Below, piece by piece: positions 10,195-21,237 of a stretch of DNA of 64,000 bases. The translations under genes and the position numbers were made by a program. A model generated the notes under the pieces. The model did no database searches. It was given only the letters and a program-made list of their open reading frames with translations, and was not told where the DNA came from. The DNA comes from Myxococcales bacterium (lineage in GTDB: Bacteria > Myxococcota_A > Polyangia > Polyangiales > Houyiibacteriaceae): NCBI GenBank assembly GCA_029863605.1, contig JAOTVB010000014.1, positions 51,417 through 115,416 on the forward strand. The letters run 5' to 3'. Within the stretch, counting starts at the first letter, position 1. Each line of letters begins with the position of its first letter.

Positions 10195-11052
10195 GTGACC
10201 TCACGCACTTGGACAATCCGTGAAGTCCTCGAATGGACGACGAGCGACTTTGCCTCACGGCAGATTGCGACGCCCCGCTTGGATGCGGAGCTCTTGGTAG
10301 CTCAAGCCCTTGGTACTGACCGGGTGGGCCTGTACTTGGATCTCAATCGCCCTTTGGTGGACGACGAGCGCGCCGCGATCCGTGTCCTCGTCAGCCGGCG
10401 TCGGGATCGCGAACCCGTCGCCTACATTCTCGGTTACCGGGACTTCTATGGGCGCCGATTCTCAGTCGACGCGTCGGTGTTGATCCCACGGCCGGACACC
10501 GAGACCCTGATCGAACACGCACTCGAGTGCATCCCCGAAGACAGGCCGTTCCGAGTGCTCGATGTGGGAGCGGGAAGCGGAGCGATCGCGCTGACGCTGG
10601 CGGCCGAACGGCCCCTCGCAATCGTGACCGGGACCGACGTCTCCGAGGATGCCTTGCGCGTTGCTCGGAAGAACGCGGCGGGGCTCGGCCTCGGCGATCG
10701 GGTCCGCTTCGTGAAGGCGAACCTGGTAGACGAGAGCTTTGAGCACGATCTCGTGGTTTCGAATCCGCCGTACGTCACGCATGCACAATTGGCGGAACTC
10801 GAGCCCGAAGTGCGGGACTACGAACCGAGCGCCGCGCTCGAGGGAGGCGAGGATGGCCTCGATGTCGTGCGGGCGCTGCTTGCTGCCGCCGCCAGGGTTA
10901 CGCGCGCCGGCGCACGGATGTTGATCGAGGTGGGCGAAGGTCAATCCGGGTCGGTCCTCGCGCTGGCCGAACGCAGCGACGCCTGGAAGCCGGTTGGCAC
11001 GCATCCCGATCTCAATCGGATCGAGCGAGTCGTTTACCTCCGCCGCACCTGA
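10195..11052 (+). CDS. prmC: Release factor glutamine methyltransferase
   Basis: A 285-aa SAM-dependent enzyme that methylates the Gln of the GGQ motif in release factors RF1/RF2. The N-terminal helical domain contains DAELLVAQALG and the linker PVAYILGYRDFYG. The Rossmann domain has the SAM loop VLDVGAGSGAIALTL and the NPPY substrate motif at SNPPYVTHAQL, followed by EPEVRDYEPSAALEGGEDGL, which is diagnostic for PrmC/HemK. GTG start at 10195, 6 bases after the TPR gene. prfA is not adjacent. Its 3' end overlaps the convergent VWA gene by 19 bases. Confidence 0.95.
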   Translation: MTSRTWTIREVLEWTTSDFASRQIATPRLDAELLVAQALGTDRVGLYLDLNRPLVDDERAAIRVLVSRRRDREPVAYILGYRDFYGRRFSVDASVLIPRPDTETLIEHALECIPEDRPFRVLDVGAGSGAIALTLAAERPLAIVTGTDVSEDALRVARKNAAGLGLGDRVRFVKANLVDESFEHDLVVSNPPYVTHAQLAELEPEVRDYEPSAALEGGEDGLDVVRALLAAAARVTRAGARMLIEVGEGQSGSVLALAERSDAWKPVGTHPDLNRIERVVYLRRT

Positions 11053-12989
11053 CGGAGCCACACGTCGGCGAAGAGCAGCCCGAGGGCGAGGGTCAGAAGC
11101 CATGGCGTGAGCGGCTCTTCGAGCCCTCGCAAGGTGACTCCGCCAGGACGGTCGAAGCCGGTAGCCACGTCTGGCAACTCGTCGGGAACGAGGTCGCTCT
11201 CGCCGCTTGGGGCGTTGACGACGAACGCGAAGCGGGGGCCTTGGACTCCGTTGACTAGCACGCGGTATGCACCGATTTCGGTCGTCTCCCGAAACGCCAC
11301 ACGGTCTGCTTGCGGCAGGTCCAACGTGCGGCCCGATGGAGTGATCACTTGAATGCGCTGGGTTTGCGTCGACCCTGGGAGCGATACGGCTTGGAACGGC
11401 TCCACCGAGTGCTCCGTACGACCAGCGAGCCGCGCTAGGGTCTGCAAAACGAAAGGGACGAATGCGGGCTGGTAGGGCAGATCCGTCCATGCGTCGTCGA
11501 GCGTCGTCGCGAGCATCGCCACGCGCCCGCTCCGATACCGATGCTCCACCATAGCCGGCGAGCCGTCGCTGAACCGCGCCGTCACGACCGCATCGAGCGA
11601 AGTCTCCTCAATCGGCGCTCGGCCGTTGACGGTCACCTGGGCGAGCTCGGGAAGGCCTTCCGAGCGTAGTGACAAAGGCCCATCGTCGGTCCGGGTAGCC
11701 GTATATCGGCCGGGCAACAAATCTCGCAGAACGTTTCCGTACGCGCGAGGGTTGATCTTGTTGCCTGCAGTGACCCACAGACTACCTCCACCGGACACAA
11801 AACGCTGTAGGAGCGGGAGCCACTTCGAATCCAACGTAGCGTTGGCCAACACCACCACGTCCGACCGAATGATGGCGCTTTCCGAAAAATCTTGTGCGTC
11901 GAGCGTTTCGACGGCAAAGGAGCGGCCTGCCTGAGGCGCGACCTCCAGGGCTTGGGCGATGAAGGCGGTTTCCCGCCTTCGTGGATCGGGATGCGGATCG
12001 CCGTCGACCAGCAGGACGTGGATCGTGTCGGAGCCGAGCAGAACGCCTCTCACGTTGTCGGCTGAGAGCACGTCGTCGGGATCGAGTTGCATCTCCACCA
12101 CGGCATCCACCGATCCGGCCGGCAGCGTCAACACCGCCACGCCTTCCTTTCCGGACCACTCGACCGGGCTCGTTTGCGTGTCTTGGCCCTTGCGGCGCAG
12201 TCGAATGTTCTGCGGCCTAGTGGTGTTGGTGCCCGACACTTTGGCCTCGAGCTGAAGTCCTTTGTCGGAATCCCTGCTGCCTGTCACCTCCACCGCCCGA
12301 ATCCAACGGTTATCGGGGTTGGGTGTGGCGACCTGCTCGAAACCGATACTTACGCCCCGAGTGGGCCAATCGCATTCTTCCGAGTGTGCGCCCTTCGTGA
12401 AATCCGAAAACACCACCAGCCGCCGCTCTCCGAGGTCGCTCTCCAAGAGCAAGTCGACCGCCAGTCGAACGGCGTCACACAGCGCGTTCGCTCGAATCGA
12501 GCGCTCTTCGATCTCTCCAAAAGCATCTGTTGCCAGTTCGACCTCGGAGCTCCGCCGGAGCCAAACGCGCGGTGGCTTTCCGGCCAGGACGACGGAAACC
12601 TCGGAACCCCGGGGAAGCCCGCGCAACTGTCGTTTCGCGAGAGAGGCGGCGCGTTCAATGAGGGTCGACCCTTCATGGATTGCCGACATTGAGAGAGAGT
12701 CGTCGAAAACGATCGCGAGCGCGTGCTGACGATCCGTGACACTCGATTGCACCACGCGATACGGTCTAGCTGCGACCAATACCAAGACGAGCACCAACAA
12801 CACCCGAAGCACCAACAACAGCAGGTCGACGACCCGCAATCGGGCTGCGCGAGTAGCATGAATGCGATGGAGGAATGCGATCGTAGGGAGCGTCTGACGA
12901 GGAAGCTTTTGCCGTCTCAAGAGGTGGGCGAGGATCGGAGCCGCCACTGCGATGAGCCCCACGAGCATCCATGGCAACCCGAATCCCAT
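11034..12989 (-). CDS. BatA-like membrane protein with VWA and glutamine-amidotransferase-like domains
   Basis: A 651-aa inner-membrane protein. Residues 1-85 form the BatA N-terminal region with two membrane helices (MLVGLIAVAAPILAHLLRR and VVDLLLLVLRVLLVLVLVLV). A von Willebrand A domain follows, with the MIDAS start FDDSLSMSA (DxSxS). Its middle part resembles the amidotransferase-like fold often found in these proteins (LLVDGDPHPDPRR and FVSGGGSLWVTAG). A final membrane helix ends WLRQVRRR. It is the last gene of the DUF4175-peptidase-MoxR-DUF58 operon, 3 bases after DUF58. Such MoxR/Bat systems are linked to envelope stress or metal-dependent assembly, but the target here is unknown. Confidence 0.85.
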   Translation of the reverse strand: MGFGLPWMLVGLIAVAAPILAHLLRRQKLPRQTLPTIAFLHRIHATRAARLRVVDLLLLVLRVLLVLVLVLVAARPYRVVQSSVTDRQHALAIVFDDSLSMSAIHEGSTLIERAASLAKRQLRGLPRGSEVSVVLAGKPPRVWLRRSSEVELATDAFGEIEERSIRANALCDAVRLAVDLLLESDLGERRLVVFSDFTKGAHSEECDWPTRGVSIGFEQVATPNPDNRWIRAVEVTGSRDSDKGLQLEAKVSGTNTTRPQNIRLRRKGQDTQTSPVEWSGKEGVAVLTLPAGSVDAVVEMQLDPDDVLSADNVRGVLLGSDTIHVLLVDGDPHPDPRRRETAFIAQALEVAPQAGRSFAVETLDAQDFSESAIIRSDVVVLANATLDSKWLPLLQRFVSGGGSLWVTAGNKINPRAYGNVLRDLLPGRYTATRTDDGPLSLRSEGLPELAQVTVNGRAPIEETSLDAVVTARFSDGSPAMVEHRYRSGRVAMLATTLDDAWTDLPYQPAFVPFVLQTLARLAGRTEHSVEPFQAVSLPGSTQTQRIQVITPSGRTLDLPQADRVAFRETTEIGAYRVLVNGVQGPRFAFVVNAPSGESDLVPDELPDVATGFDRPGGVTLRGLEEPLTPWLLTLALGLLFADVWLRQVRRR

Positions 12990-12992
12990 GCT

Positions 12993-13868
12993 TCAGCTCG
13001 TCCGTAAAAGCTGCAAGAGAGTGTGCTCGGGCGGGGTATCGCTCCGGGCCAGTTGGTACCGACCCCCGGCCGCGACCACCCGCCGTCGGCACGACTCGAT
13101 GAAAGCGTCGATCGACTCTCGATAGCGGCGCCGGATGCCTTTGGGGTCGACCTCGACCGAGGCTTCGCCCTCTAGCCCCTCGAAACGAAAGGGCTGTTCG
13201 TAAGGGAGATCCACCTCGGCTGGGTCGAGGACGTGCAAAACGACGGTTTGATGTCCACGTGCCTGAATGCGGGCGATTGGGTCCAACGCATCGGCGCGGA
13301 GGTCAAGTAGGTCGCTCGCGATGACCACGAGCCCCATGCGTCCGGCATGCTCGATCAGTTCGTCGAGCGAGGCGTGAAGGCCGGTTTCGGTCTGCGAAGT
13401 CGTCGGCGCCGCGAGGGTACGCATCAGGTAGTCCAAGTGGGCAGGTCCCGAGCGGGGTGGAAGCCGGTCGCGAATGGTCTCGTCGAAGGTGATGAGCGAT
13501 ACCGCGTCACCTTGCCTCGTCAACACGTAAGCGAGAGCCGCAAGCAAGGTAGTCGCATGCTCGAGCTTGGTCGTGTCGCTGCTGCCCCAGCGCATCGATG
13601 GCGAGATGTCGAGTGCCAGCGTCCCGCGCATCTGTGTTTCGTGCTCGAAATGCTTGATCGCGTAGCGGTCTGACCTCGCATAGGCACGCCAATCGATCAA
13701 TCGCGGGTCGTCACCGGGCCGGTACTCGCGGTGCTCCTTGAAAATGGCGCTTGCTCCCCGGTGAGGGCTCCGATGCATTCCGGCGAGGAGCCCATCCACG
13801 GTCCGCTTGGCCCTCAACGTGAGCCCGGCAAGCCTGGTTGCGAGCTCGGGTTCGAGCACACGGCTCAC
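12993..13868 (-). CDS. DUF58 domain protein (MoxR partner, VWA-like)
   Basis: A 291-aa soluble DUF58 protein. The hallmark segment is EHREYRPGDDPRLIDWRAYA near residues 44-63, followed by a VWA-like MIDAS LALDISPSMRWG (DxSxS). No membrane helix is seen. DUF58 proteins are encoded beside MoxR ATPases and are thought to present a metal-bound client or adaptor to the AAA ring. The GTG start at 13868 overlaps the MoxR stop as GTGA, indicating coupled translation, and the VWA gene follows after 3 bases. Confidence 0.93.
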   Translation of the reverse strand: MSRVLEPELATRLAGLTLRAKRTVDGLLAGMHRSPHRGASAIFKEHREYRPGDDPRLIDWRAYARSDRYAIKHFEHETQMRGTLALDISPSMRWGSSDTTKLEHATTLLAALAYVLTRQGDAVSLITFDETIRDRLPPRSGPAHLDYLMRTLAAPTTSQTETGLHASLDELIEHAGRMGLVVIASDLLDLRADALDPIARIQARGHQTVVLHVLDPAEVDLPYEQPFRFEGLEGEASVEVDPKGIRRRYRESIDAFIESCRRRVVAAGGRYQLARSDTPPEHTLLQLLRTS

Positions 13869-14896
13869 GGCTCGATGCTTCGCATGATGCCCTCGATGAC
13901 GTCTACCGCCGTGACGCCCTCGGCTTCGGCGCGAAAGTTCATGACGAGGCGATGCATCAAAATCGGCTCCACTAGCGCGCGAACGTCATCGAGCTCCGCG
14001 GCGTAACGGCCGTGAAGGATGGCTCGCGCCTTGGCGCCGAGAATCAGCCCCTGGCTCGCGCGAGGGCCTGCGCCGAAGGCCACGTTCTGCTTGACGAGAT
14101 CGATCGCCCTGACGTCCTCTGGCCGTGATGTCCGGACGATTTCCACGGCGTGCTGCACCACGTGGTCTGCGACTGGAACGCGTGGGACGAGGTCCTGAAA
14201 GCTCACGATCTCCTCCGAGGAGAGAACGGGCGTGATCGTCGTCGGCATGGGTGCCGTCGTGCGCTTGACGATATCGACCTCTTCGTGGGCGCTCGGGTAG
14301 CGCACGTCGATCTGAAAGAGAAAGCGATCGAGTTGCGCTTCCGGTAGCGGGTAGGTCCCCTCTTGCTCGATCGGATTCTGGGTGGCGAACACCAGGTATG
14401 GCTGCTCGAGCGCGTAGGTATTGCCGCTGGCGGTGACTCTTCTCTCCGCCATGGATTGCAGGAGTGCAGCCTGTGTCTTCGGCGGTGCTCGGTTGATCTC
14501 ATCGGCCAAGAGAATGTTGGTGAACACCGGACCGGGAATGAATCGGAAATGCCGCTTCCCCGTGGTGTTGTCCTCCTCGAGCACGTCGGTGCCTGTGACG
14601 TCACTCGGCATCAAGTCGGGCGTGAACTGAATACGATTGGAGTGAAGCGACAGCGCGTCGGCGAGCGTCGTAATGAGAAGGGTCTTCGCGAGGCCTGGCA
14701 CGCCGACGAACAAGCCGTGCCCTCGGGAAAAGAGCGCAATGAGCAAGAGCTCGATGACCTCTTCTTGTCCGACGATGCGTTGCTTGAGGCGGGCGACGAT
14801 TTCGTCGCGGGCGTGGGCCAGCTGCTGCACCCGGGCTACGTCGGATGCCGCGGCGATTGGCGTCGAAGGCGGACTACTGCGGACGGGTTCATTCAC
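13865..14896 (-). CDS. MoxR-family AAA+ ATPase
   Basis: A 343-aa AAA+ chaperone-like ATPase. It has Walker A GVPGLAKT, Walker B LLADEINRAPP, sensor 1 VFATQNPIEQEGTYPLPEAQ and the arginine finger in LDRFLFQ. The C-terminal AAA lid is complete (residues ~240-340). MoxR proteins act with DUF58 and VWA partners, here the next two genes, to activate or assemble target complexes. GTG start at 14896, 37 bases after the peptidase gene. Nothing is missing compared with the family. Confidence 0.95.
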   Translation of the reverse strand: MNEPVRSSPPSTPIAAASDVARVQQLAHARDEIVARLKQRIVGQEEVIELLLIALFSRGHGLFVGVPGLAKTLLITTLADALSLHSNRIQFTPDLMPSDVTGTDVLEEDNTTGKRHFRFIPGPVFTNILLADEINRAPPKTQAALLQSMAERRVTASGNTYALEQPYLVFATQNPIEQEGTYPLPEAQLDRFLFQIDVRYPSAHEEVDIVKRTTAPMPTTITPVLSSEEIVSFQDLVPRVPVADHVVQHAVEIVRTSRPEDVRAIDLVKQNVAFGAGPRASQGLILGAKARAILHGRYAAELDDVRALVEPILMHRLVMNFRAEAEGVTAVDVIEGIMRSIEP

Positions 14897-14933
14897 GGGG
14901 ACCTCTTAGCGCCTGGCAGAGGGAAGCGCCAGA

Positions 14934-16487
14934 TTACTCACGAATTCCCCCAAGACGTGTGCATAGCTCACGCTCGTGCGCTTCGCTTGGGCCATCGAGC
15001 TCCGCGAGCACACAATGAGGCTGCGGGTCGAAAGGGTTGAGGGCGATCGCCAGTAACGCCGAGTGCATCGCTCCATTCCTGTCTCCGGTGCGAAACCGTG
15101 CCGTGGCAAGGCTCGATTGTGCGGGGGCGTGGGTAGGGTACAACAACAGCGTGTATACCAGGGGCTTGATCGCATCCCGTGGACGGCCGCCGGCAATCGC
15201 CGAGCGAGCGTAACGTGAGGCGACCACCGGGTCCGAGGGTGCAGCTCGGTGCGCTTTTCCGTATTCGACCGACGCAGCCGCGGGGCGCGAACGAACCCAC
15301 AAGAGGTCGCCGAGGCGTACGTGCTTGCGCGCCTTTTCGCGTTCGACCTCGGCGAGCTCGTCGTTTTCGGTCGCCTCACCGCTGAGGTGGCGCCGCAGGA
15401 GTCGGACAGCCGGCGGCTTCGGCTTTTTCGCAAGCTCATTTCTCCAGCCGGCCTCGAGCTCTTTCCAGGGGGCACCCGCCACCACGGCCAGGGCCGTGCG
15501 CGCATCGGCGGCGTCGGCCACGTGTTGGAGCCCACGCTGCACTCCTTCGCGCCCGTGCTGGTTGTAGAACATCTCCATGAACGACGACACCTGGGCAAAC
15601 GCGAGGGCTGCATCTCTTTGACTGGGCAAGAGGGCGATCGACGGATGCAGCTGATCGAAATCGAGGAGCTGATTGGCTTCGACGGCACCGAGCAGCAGTC
15701 GATTGGACGCAGGGTCGAGGGGAAGTTGTGTCTTCGGCAACCTCCACCGTGTTTCGAGTAGCTTGGCCAGACCCTCCTGTAGCCAAACCGGTGCGCGGTC
15801 GAGGGTGATCTTCGTAATCAACAGGTGCACGTACTCGTGAGCAATCGTGTCGAGCCACGGATAGCCGCGCATGAGCGCTTGCGGCGAAGCGATCATCAGC
15901 CGGCCCCACTTGCACAGCGCGATCGTTCCGGTGTTTCGGATCGCCTCGACGGAAAGCGTCGACACGCGCGCGAGCGAGTCGGCATCGGGGTAGATCTCGA
16001 GTCGGACCGGACTGACCATCTTTACGCCCAGCTCGACCTCCATGGCTTCAGCAGCGGCCTTGAGGGTATCGATGGCATAGGGGACCAGAATTTCGTCCAG
16101 CCCAGGCGCATAGCGAACTTCGAAGTTTTCGTAAGTGGCGGTCTGGTACCCCTTCGTCGTTTCGTAGGTGTCGACCATGAGGTCGGCCATCGTGCCGAGG
16201 GTGTTGGGCGCGTTGGCGCTCGCACGTAGCTCGGTCACCGTTGCGGCTGCGGATTCGTAGTCACCCGTGTAAAAGGCAGTGAGCGCCTCCAACTCACGGA
16301 TGCGAGGTGTCCGCGGGTGATCGATGAGATACCGCTCGAGGAGCACTTGGGCCGGCACACCCTCTCCCGCGGTGAGAGAGGCCTCCAACAGTCCGAGCAC
16401 CTCGTCCTTGGTTGCGGGCTCAGCCGGTATCGACGCAGAAGTCGAAGCCAACGCCACGCACAAGACGAATAACGGCACACGATTCAT
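14934..16487 (-). CDS. Secreted peptidase MA-like gluzincin with tetratricopeptide regions
   Basis: A 517-aa exported protein with an N-terminal signal peptide (FVLCVALASTSASIPAEP). Residues ~25-110 are helical and TPR-like. A metallopeptidase domain follows, with zinc-binding HEYVH at 217-221 and the downstream Glu in WLQEGLAKLLE (about 238), the pattern of peptidase MA gluzincins. The C-terminus (~370-515) is again TPR-like (SRYARSAIAGGRPRDAIKPL). It is predicted to act in the periplasm. It overlaps the upstream DUF4175 gene by ATGA, so the two are coupled. Peptidase activity is inferred from the intact zinc motif. Confidence 0.83.
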   Translation of the reverse strand: MNRVPLFVLCVALASTSASIPAEPATKDEVLGLLEASLTAGEGVPAQVLLERYLIDHPRTPRIRELEALTAFYTGDYESAAATVTELRASANAPNTLGTMADLMVDTYETTKGYQTATYENFEVRYAPGLDEILVPYAIDTLKAAAEAMEVELGVKMVSPVRLEIYPDADSLARVSTLSVEAIRNTGTIALCKWGRLMIASPQALMRGYPWLDTIAHEYVHLLITKITLDRAPVWLQEGLAKLLETRWRLPKTQLPLDPASNRLLLGAVEANQLLDFDQLHPSIALLPSQRDAALAFAQVSSFMEMFYNQHGREGVQRGLQHVADAADARTALAVVAGAPWKELEAGWRNELAKKPKPPAVRLLRRHLSGEATENDELAEVEREKARKHVRLGDLLWVRSRPAAASVEYGKAHRAAPSDPVVASRYARSAIAGGRPRDAIKPLVYTLLLYPTHAPAQSSLATARFRTGDRNGAMHSALLAIALNPFDPQPHCVLAELDGPSEAHERELCTRLGGIRE

Positions 16488-19402
16488 CGCAGTAGCCTTT
16501 CATAGTAGTCCTGGACCGCAGGCTGATAACCCTCGGGAGCGTCTCCCTTTCGTGCGTCGAGCACGCGACGACGCCAAGCCTGCTCGTCTGCCTTCGAACG
16601 GCCCTTTGGAATCTCGACGCGTTCGTCGGTGCGCCTTCCTTCACCACGGTCATCGCCGCCTCGTCCGCTCCTACTCCGCTGTTGGGACTCGAGTTGCTGT
16701 CGCAGCCTTCTGAGTTGGTCGGCCGCCGCCTCTTGTTGCTTGTTGGCTTCGAGGGGGTCTTCGGCATCCAAGGATTGTGAGGCTCGTCCCATCGGCTGCT
16801 CGATCGATTCGAGCTCTTCGGCTGTCTGATCGGATACGGGTACGCCACCGACCTCTTCGCGAAGGCGACGAGCGAGCTGGTGCGTCGCTTCACGGGCGGC
16901 CTCTTGTCGAGCTGCTTCCTGTTGCAGCTGCTCGCGTTCGCGATCGGAAAGCGCCCCTCGAACGTCCGGAATCGCATCGGCGGTCGCATCTCGCAAATCG
17001 AGCGCTTCGGCCGCTGCTTTTCGGGCTTCTGCTGCCGCTTCGGCGGTCTTTCCCGCTCGACCGCGAAACATCATGGCCGAAAGCTCCAGGTCTTTTGCCA
17101 GGCCCTGGGCTGCCTGCGCCGCCTTCTCGGCCATCGACAACGCCTCGCCCAAATCACCGCTCTCGAGCGCCCGCTCAAAGTCGCTCAATCGTTCTTGGGC
17201 GCGGTCGCGGAGATTTCGCTCGTAGGGGCCAAGCGCTTCTTCTGCAAGCGCCTCGATCTGCTCGACGAGTTGTTTGGCTTTCTCTTGGAGGGACTGTTGC
17301 GCCTCCGACCCGAGCTCGTCCGCTTCATCGGCTGCACGACGGGTCGCACTCTTTCCGATCCGACGTGCTCGATCCGCCATCCGCTGTTGTTCGACCTCGA
17401 GGTCACGGATCGAGTCCAACGCTTCCATCAGCGCTCGCTCTCGTGGGCCGAACCTGGTCTCCGCCAGCGAGTCTTCACTTTGGGAGAGCGCCTGTGTCAT
17501 GGCATCGATCGTTTGGCTCAACCTCGCCAGGGCCTCCTCTGCGGCGTCGAGATCGCCTTCGGCCAGCGCCTCGCGCAGGTCTTTGAGGGCATCGGACGAC
17601 TGCCTCGCCTGAACGTTCTGCTGGTTGACGAACTCCCCGGGGACGTACTGCATCGCGCCGAGCAGCTGTTGTTTGAGCGCCTGCATCCTGCGCTCGGCTC
17701 GATCGAGGGCGGCCATGAGAGCCCGTTCGAGCTCCGGCGTTTGGCCCCGACGTAGCTCCGAGATCAGCGACGCGATCTCACGTTGAAGCTCCCGCATCTC
17801 ATGGGCGATTGCCGCGGCATCGTTGAGGCGAGCCTGGCTGATGAGGTCCGCCGCCAAAATGCTGTCGTTCTCGAGCTCGGCGACGAAGGACTTGTCGATG
17901 CGGGCCCTTTGAGAGCGGTGCGGGCCGTTTCGGTGGGCCGCTGCTTCCCGCTTCTGGAGCCGCTCCAGGCGCTTTCGCATGTCGAGGAGCAGAGGAACGG
18001 TTCGAGGCCCGGGATGTTCGCCCACGTCGAACAAGAGGGCGAGTGTGTGTTTCAGTGCGGTCGATACGTTCGCATGTCGCCGTTCCGCGGCTTTCCGCTC
18101 CTTTTCGACCGGTTGCTCGAGACGCACCGCCAGCGCCATCAACAACGAATCCAGGATCTTTTCGAGCTCGATGATTCGGTCGCGGCGACGGGTGATCTCC
18201 GAAGCAAGTGTGAGAGTCCGATCTTCGGAGCGACTCACTCCTGGTCCATCGATCCGATTGCCGTCTTTGGCCTCGAGCCAAACCGTGATCGCGTCGGCAG
18301 GGGAGAGCGAAAACTCCTCGAGGTAAATGGTCGTGTCTCCTTGGACCTGTTGCTGGGCATCGTCCGGCGGACCAAACAGCGCACGGCGCTGATGCTCGCC
18401 GTTGGGAAGCTTGATGATCAGAGTCAACTCTTGCACGCCGTAATCGTCGGACACCACGTGTCGCAGCGCGACGGGGTCCCGAGACTCGACGACGAGATCG
18501 TTGGCGGGCTCGGCGAGGTGCACGACGGGCGGCTCGTCCGCCTCGACCTCGATCGACCGAGCTTTGTAGTCGACCCGTCTCTCGCCACCTGCGGACTCGA
18601 CGTAGATTTCGATCGGTCCTTCGACGTCGGCTACGAACGACGCGACGAACAGCTCGCCGAGTCGATCGGTCTGCACGTGGCGACCTGGAAGCTCCACAAT
18701 CACGCGCGCGGCATCCCCGATCGGGGTAATGCTGTACTTAACGGCGGTTCCGCGAGGCACCACGAGGTGATCCGCCTCTTCGACGTGCTCGCTTTGGCGA
18801 CGCATGTAGTCGGGAAATACGAGAACCGCATCCGTTCGAGCGACCACGTGACTGACGAGCACGCCGTCCGTAAGGCTCCCTTCTGCGTGCAGCAGCGCGT
18901 ACCTTCCACCCGACGCGCGATCCAGGCCGAGCGACCCCCAGGCGATCACAGCCATGAGGATCGACGCGGCGAACGCCGGCTGGACGACCCAGTGCCACGG
19001 GATGAACTTGCGCGCGGGTGAACGCTCGAGTCTGCGAAGCACCCCGAGGCGCTGTGCGACGATGAGCTCGCGCGAGAAGGCGGTTTCGGTTTGAAGCTCG
19101 TACGCGCTCTGAAGCGGCGAGAGCAAGGCGGGCTCCTCGGTCGCGACCAGCCCCAGGGCTCCGTGCCCGCGCAGCTTCCGAAGCGGCTGCAACGACCAGG
19201 CAATCGCGGCGGCCACCATTCCGAACACCACCGCCCAACCGACGCAGAGCCAAACGACGGGTGTCATCGGCCCTAGGACCCAGGCGACCAGGACGAACGC
19301 GGCCAGGCCCACCGCGCTCGCAGCGACCAGAACCCGAACGGCAAGAACCGTCGCCGCAGCCATCCGAAGCCGCCCGCGGTACCGGGTCAATCTGCCAGTC
19401 AT
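16484..19402 (-). CDS. DUF4175-family membrane protein with long coiled coil
   Basis: A 972-aa protein heading the MoxR/Bat-like operon. Two N-terminal membrane helices and a third near residue 150 (VQPAFAASILMAVIAWGSLG) anchor it; a ~250-residue periplasmic beta-rich part follows. From ~390 onward it is a very long, Glu/Ala/Arg/Gln-rich coiled coil (for example LERAERRMQALKQQLLGAMQ), ending in a conserved-looking RVLDARKGDAPEGYQPAVQ and YYERLL. This matches DUF4175 proteins of Bacteroidota and Myxococcota Bat loci. I prefer ATG 19402, preceded by GGTGAG; GTG 19411 is also in frame. Function unknown, probably a structural scaffold for the operon. Confidence 0.82.
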   Translation of the reverse strand: MTGRLTRYRGRLRMAAATVLAVRVLVAASAVGLAAFVLVAWVLGPMTPVVWLCVGWAVVFGMVAAAIAWSLQPLRKLRGHGALGLVATEEPALLSPLQSAYELQTETAFSRELIVAQRLGVLRRLERSPARKFIPWHWVVQPAFAASILMAVIAWGSLGLDRASGGRYALLHAEGSLTDGVLVSHVVARTDAVLVFPDYMRRQSEHVEEADHLVVPRGTAVKYSITPIGDAARVIVELPGRHVQTDRLGELFVASFVADVEGPIEIYVESAGGERRVDYKARSIEVEADEPPVVHLAEPANDLVVESRDPVALRHVVSDDYGVQELTLIIKLPNGEHQRRALFGPPDDAQQQVQGDTTIYLEEFSLSPADAITVWLEAKDGNRIDGPGVSRSEDRTLTLASEITRRRDRIIELEKILDSLLMALAVRLEQPVEKERKAAERRHANVSTALKHTLALLFDVGEHPGPRTVPLLLDMRKRLERLQKREAAAHRNGPHRSQRARIDKSFVAELENDSILAADLISQARLNDAAAIAHEMRELQREIASLISELRRGQTPELERALMAALDRAERRMQALKQQLLGAMQYVPGEFVNQQNVQARQSSDALKDLREALAEGDLDAAEEALARLSQTIDAMTQALSQSEDSLAETRFGPRERALMEALDSIRDLEVEQQRMADRARRIGKSATRRAADEADELGSEAQQSLQEKAKQLVEQIEALAEEALGPYERNLRDRAQERLSDFERALESGDLGEALSMAEKAAQAAQGLAKDLELSAMMFRGRAGKTAEAAAEARKAAAEALDLRDATADAIPDVRGALSDREREQLQQEAARQEAAREATHQLARRLREEVGGVPVSDQTAEELESIEQPMGRASQSLDAEDPLEANKQQEAAADQLRRLRQQLESQQRSRSGRGGDDRGEGRRTDERVEIPKGRSKADEQAWRRRVLDARKGDAPEGYQPAVQDYYERLLR

Positions 19403-19438
19403 AGAGCTCACCCAGCAATCCTAGCAGCCGAATTATCA

Positions 19439-19504
19439 GGGACAGTCCCCTTTTTTGGGCCGGTGACTGGGTAGCGCTTAACCCTCTTGAAAAGGGACAG
19501 TCCC
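19439..19504. repeat. Two copies of palindrome GGGACAGTCCC in an imperfect inverted repeat
   Basis: GGGACAGTCCC occurs at 19439-19449 (followed by CTTTTTT) and at 19494-19504 (preceded by GAAAA). The T-run and A-run flanks make the pair roughly inverted. The units lie between the start of DUF4175 and the end of groEL and fit no coding frame. Such short palindromes with flanking homopolymers resemble REP-type elements; the copy number in the genome is unknown. Confidence 0.6.
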
Positions 19505-19521
19505 TCTTATCGTCATCCCGA

Positions 19522-19558
19522 CAAAGAGAAAAGCCGGGCCAGCAATGCCGGTCCGGCT
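19522..19558 (-). terminator. Rho-independent terminator of groESL
   Basis: Downstream of groEL on the minus strand, AGCCGGACCGGC (19558-19547) pairs with GCTGGCCCGGCT (19543-19532) around an ATT loop. The 12-base-pair stem has one mismatch and one G-U, and is followed by TTTCTCTTT. This is a classical intrinsic terminator 26 bases after the groEL stop. Confidence 0.88.
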
Positions 19559-19583
19559 CAACTCACATCTGGGCTGGCTGTGC

Positions 19584-21224
<1,641 letters not shown>

Positions 21225-21237
21225 GTTTCTCAGTCTC

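Noticed and set aside
10462..11490. 342-aa open frame on the minus strand spanning prmC and the VWA gene
   Set aside because: It crosses two well-identified genes in another frame and has Arg-rich composition typical of antisense reading in GC-rich DNA.
17783..19021. 412-aa open frame on the plus strand opposite DUF4175
   Set aside because: The minus frame has a full membrane-plus-coiled-coil protein and an operon context; the plus frame shows no domain, signal or ribosome-binding site.
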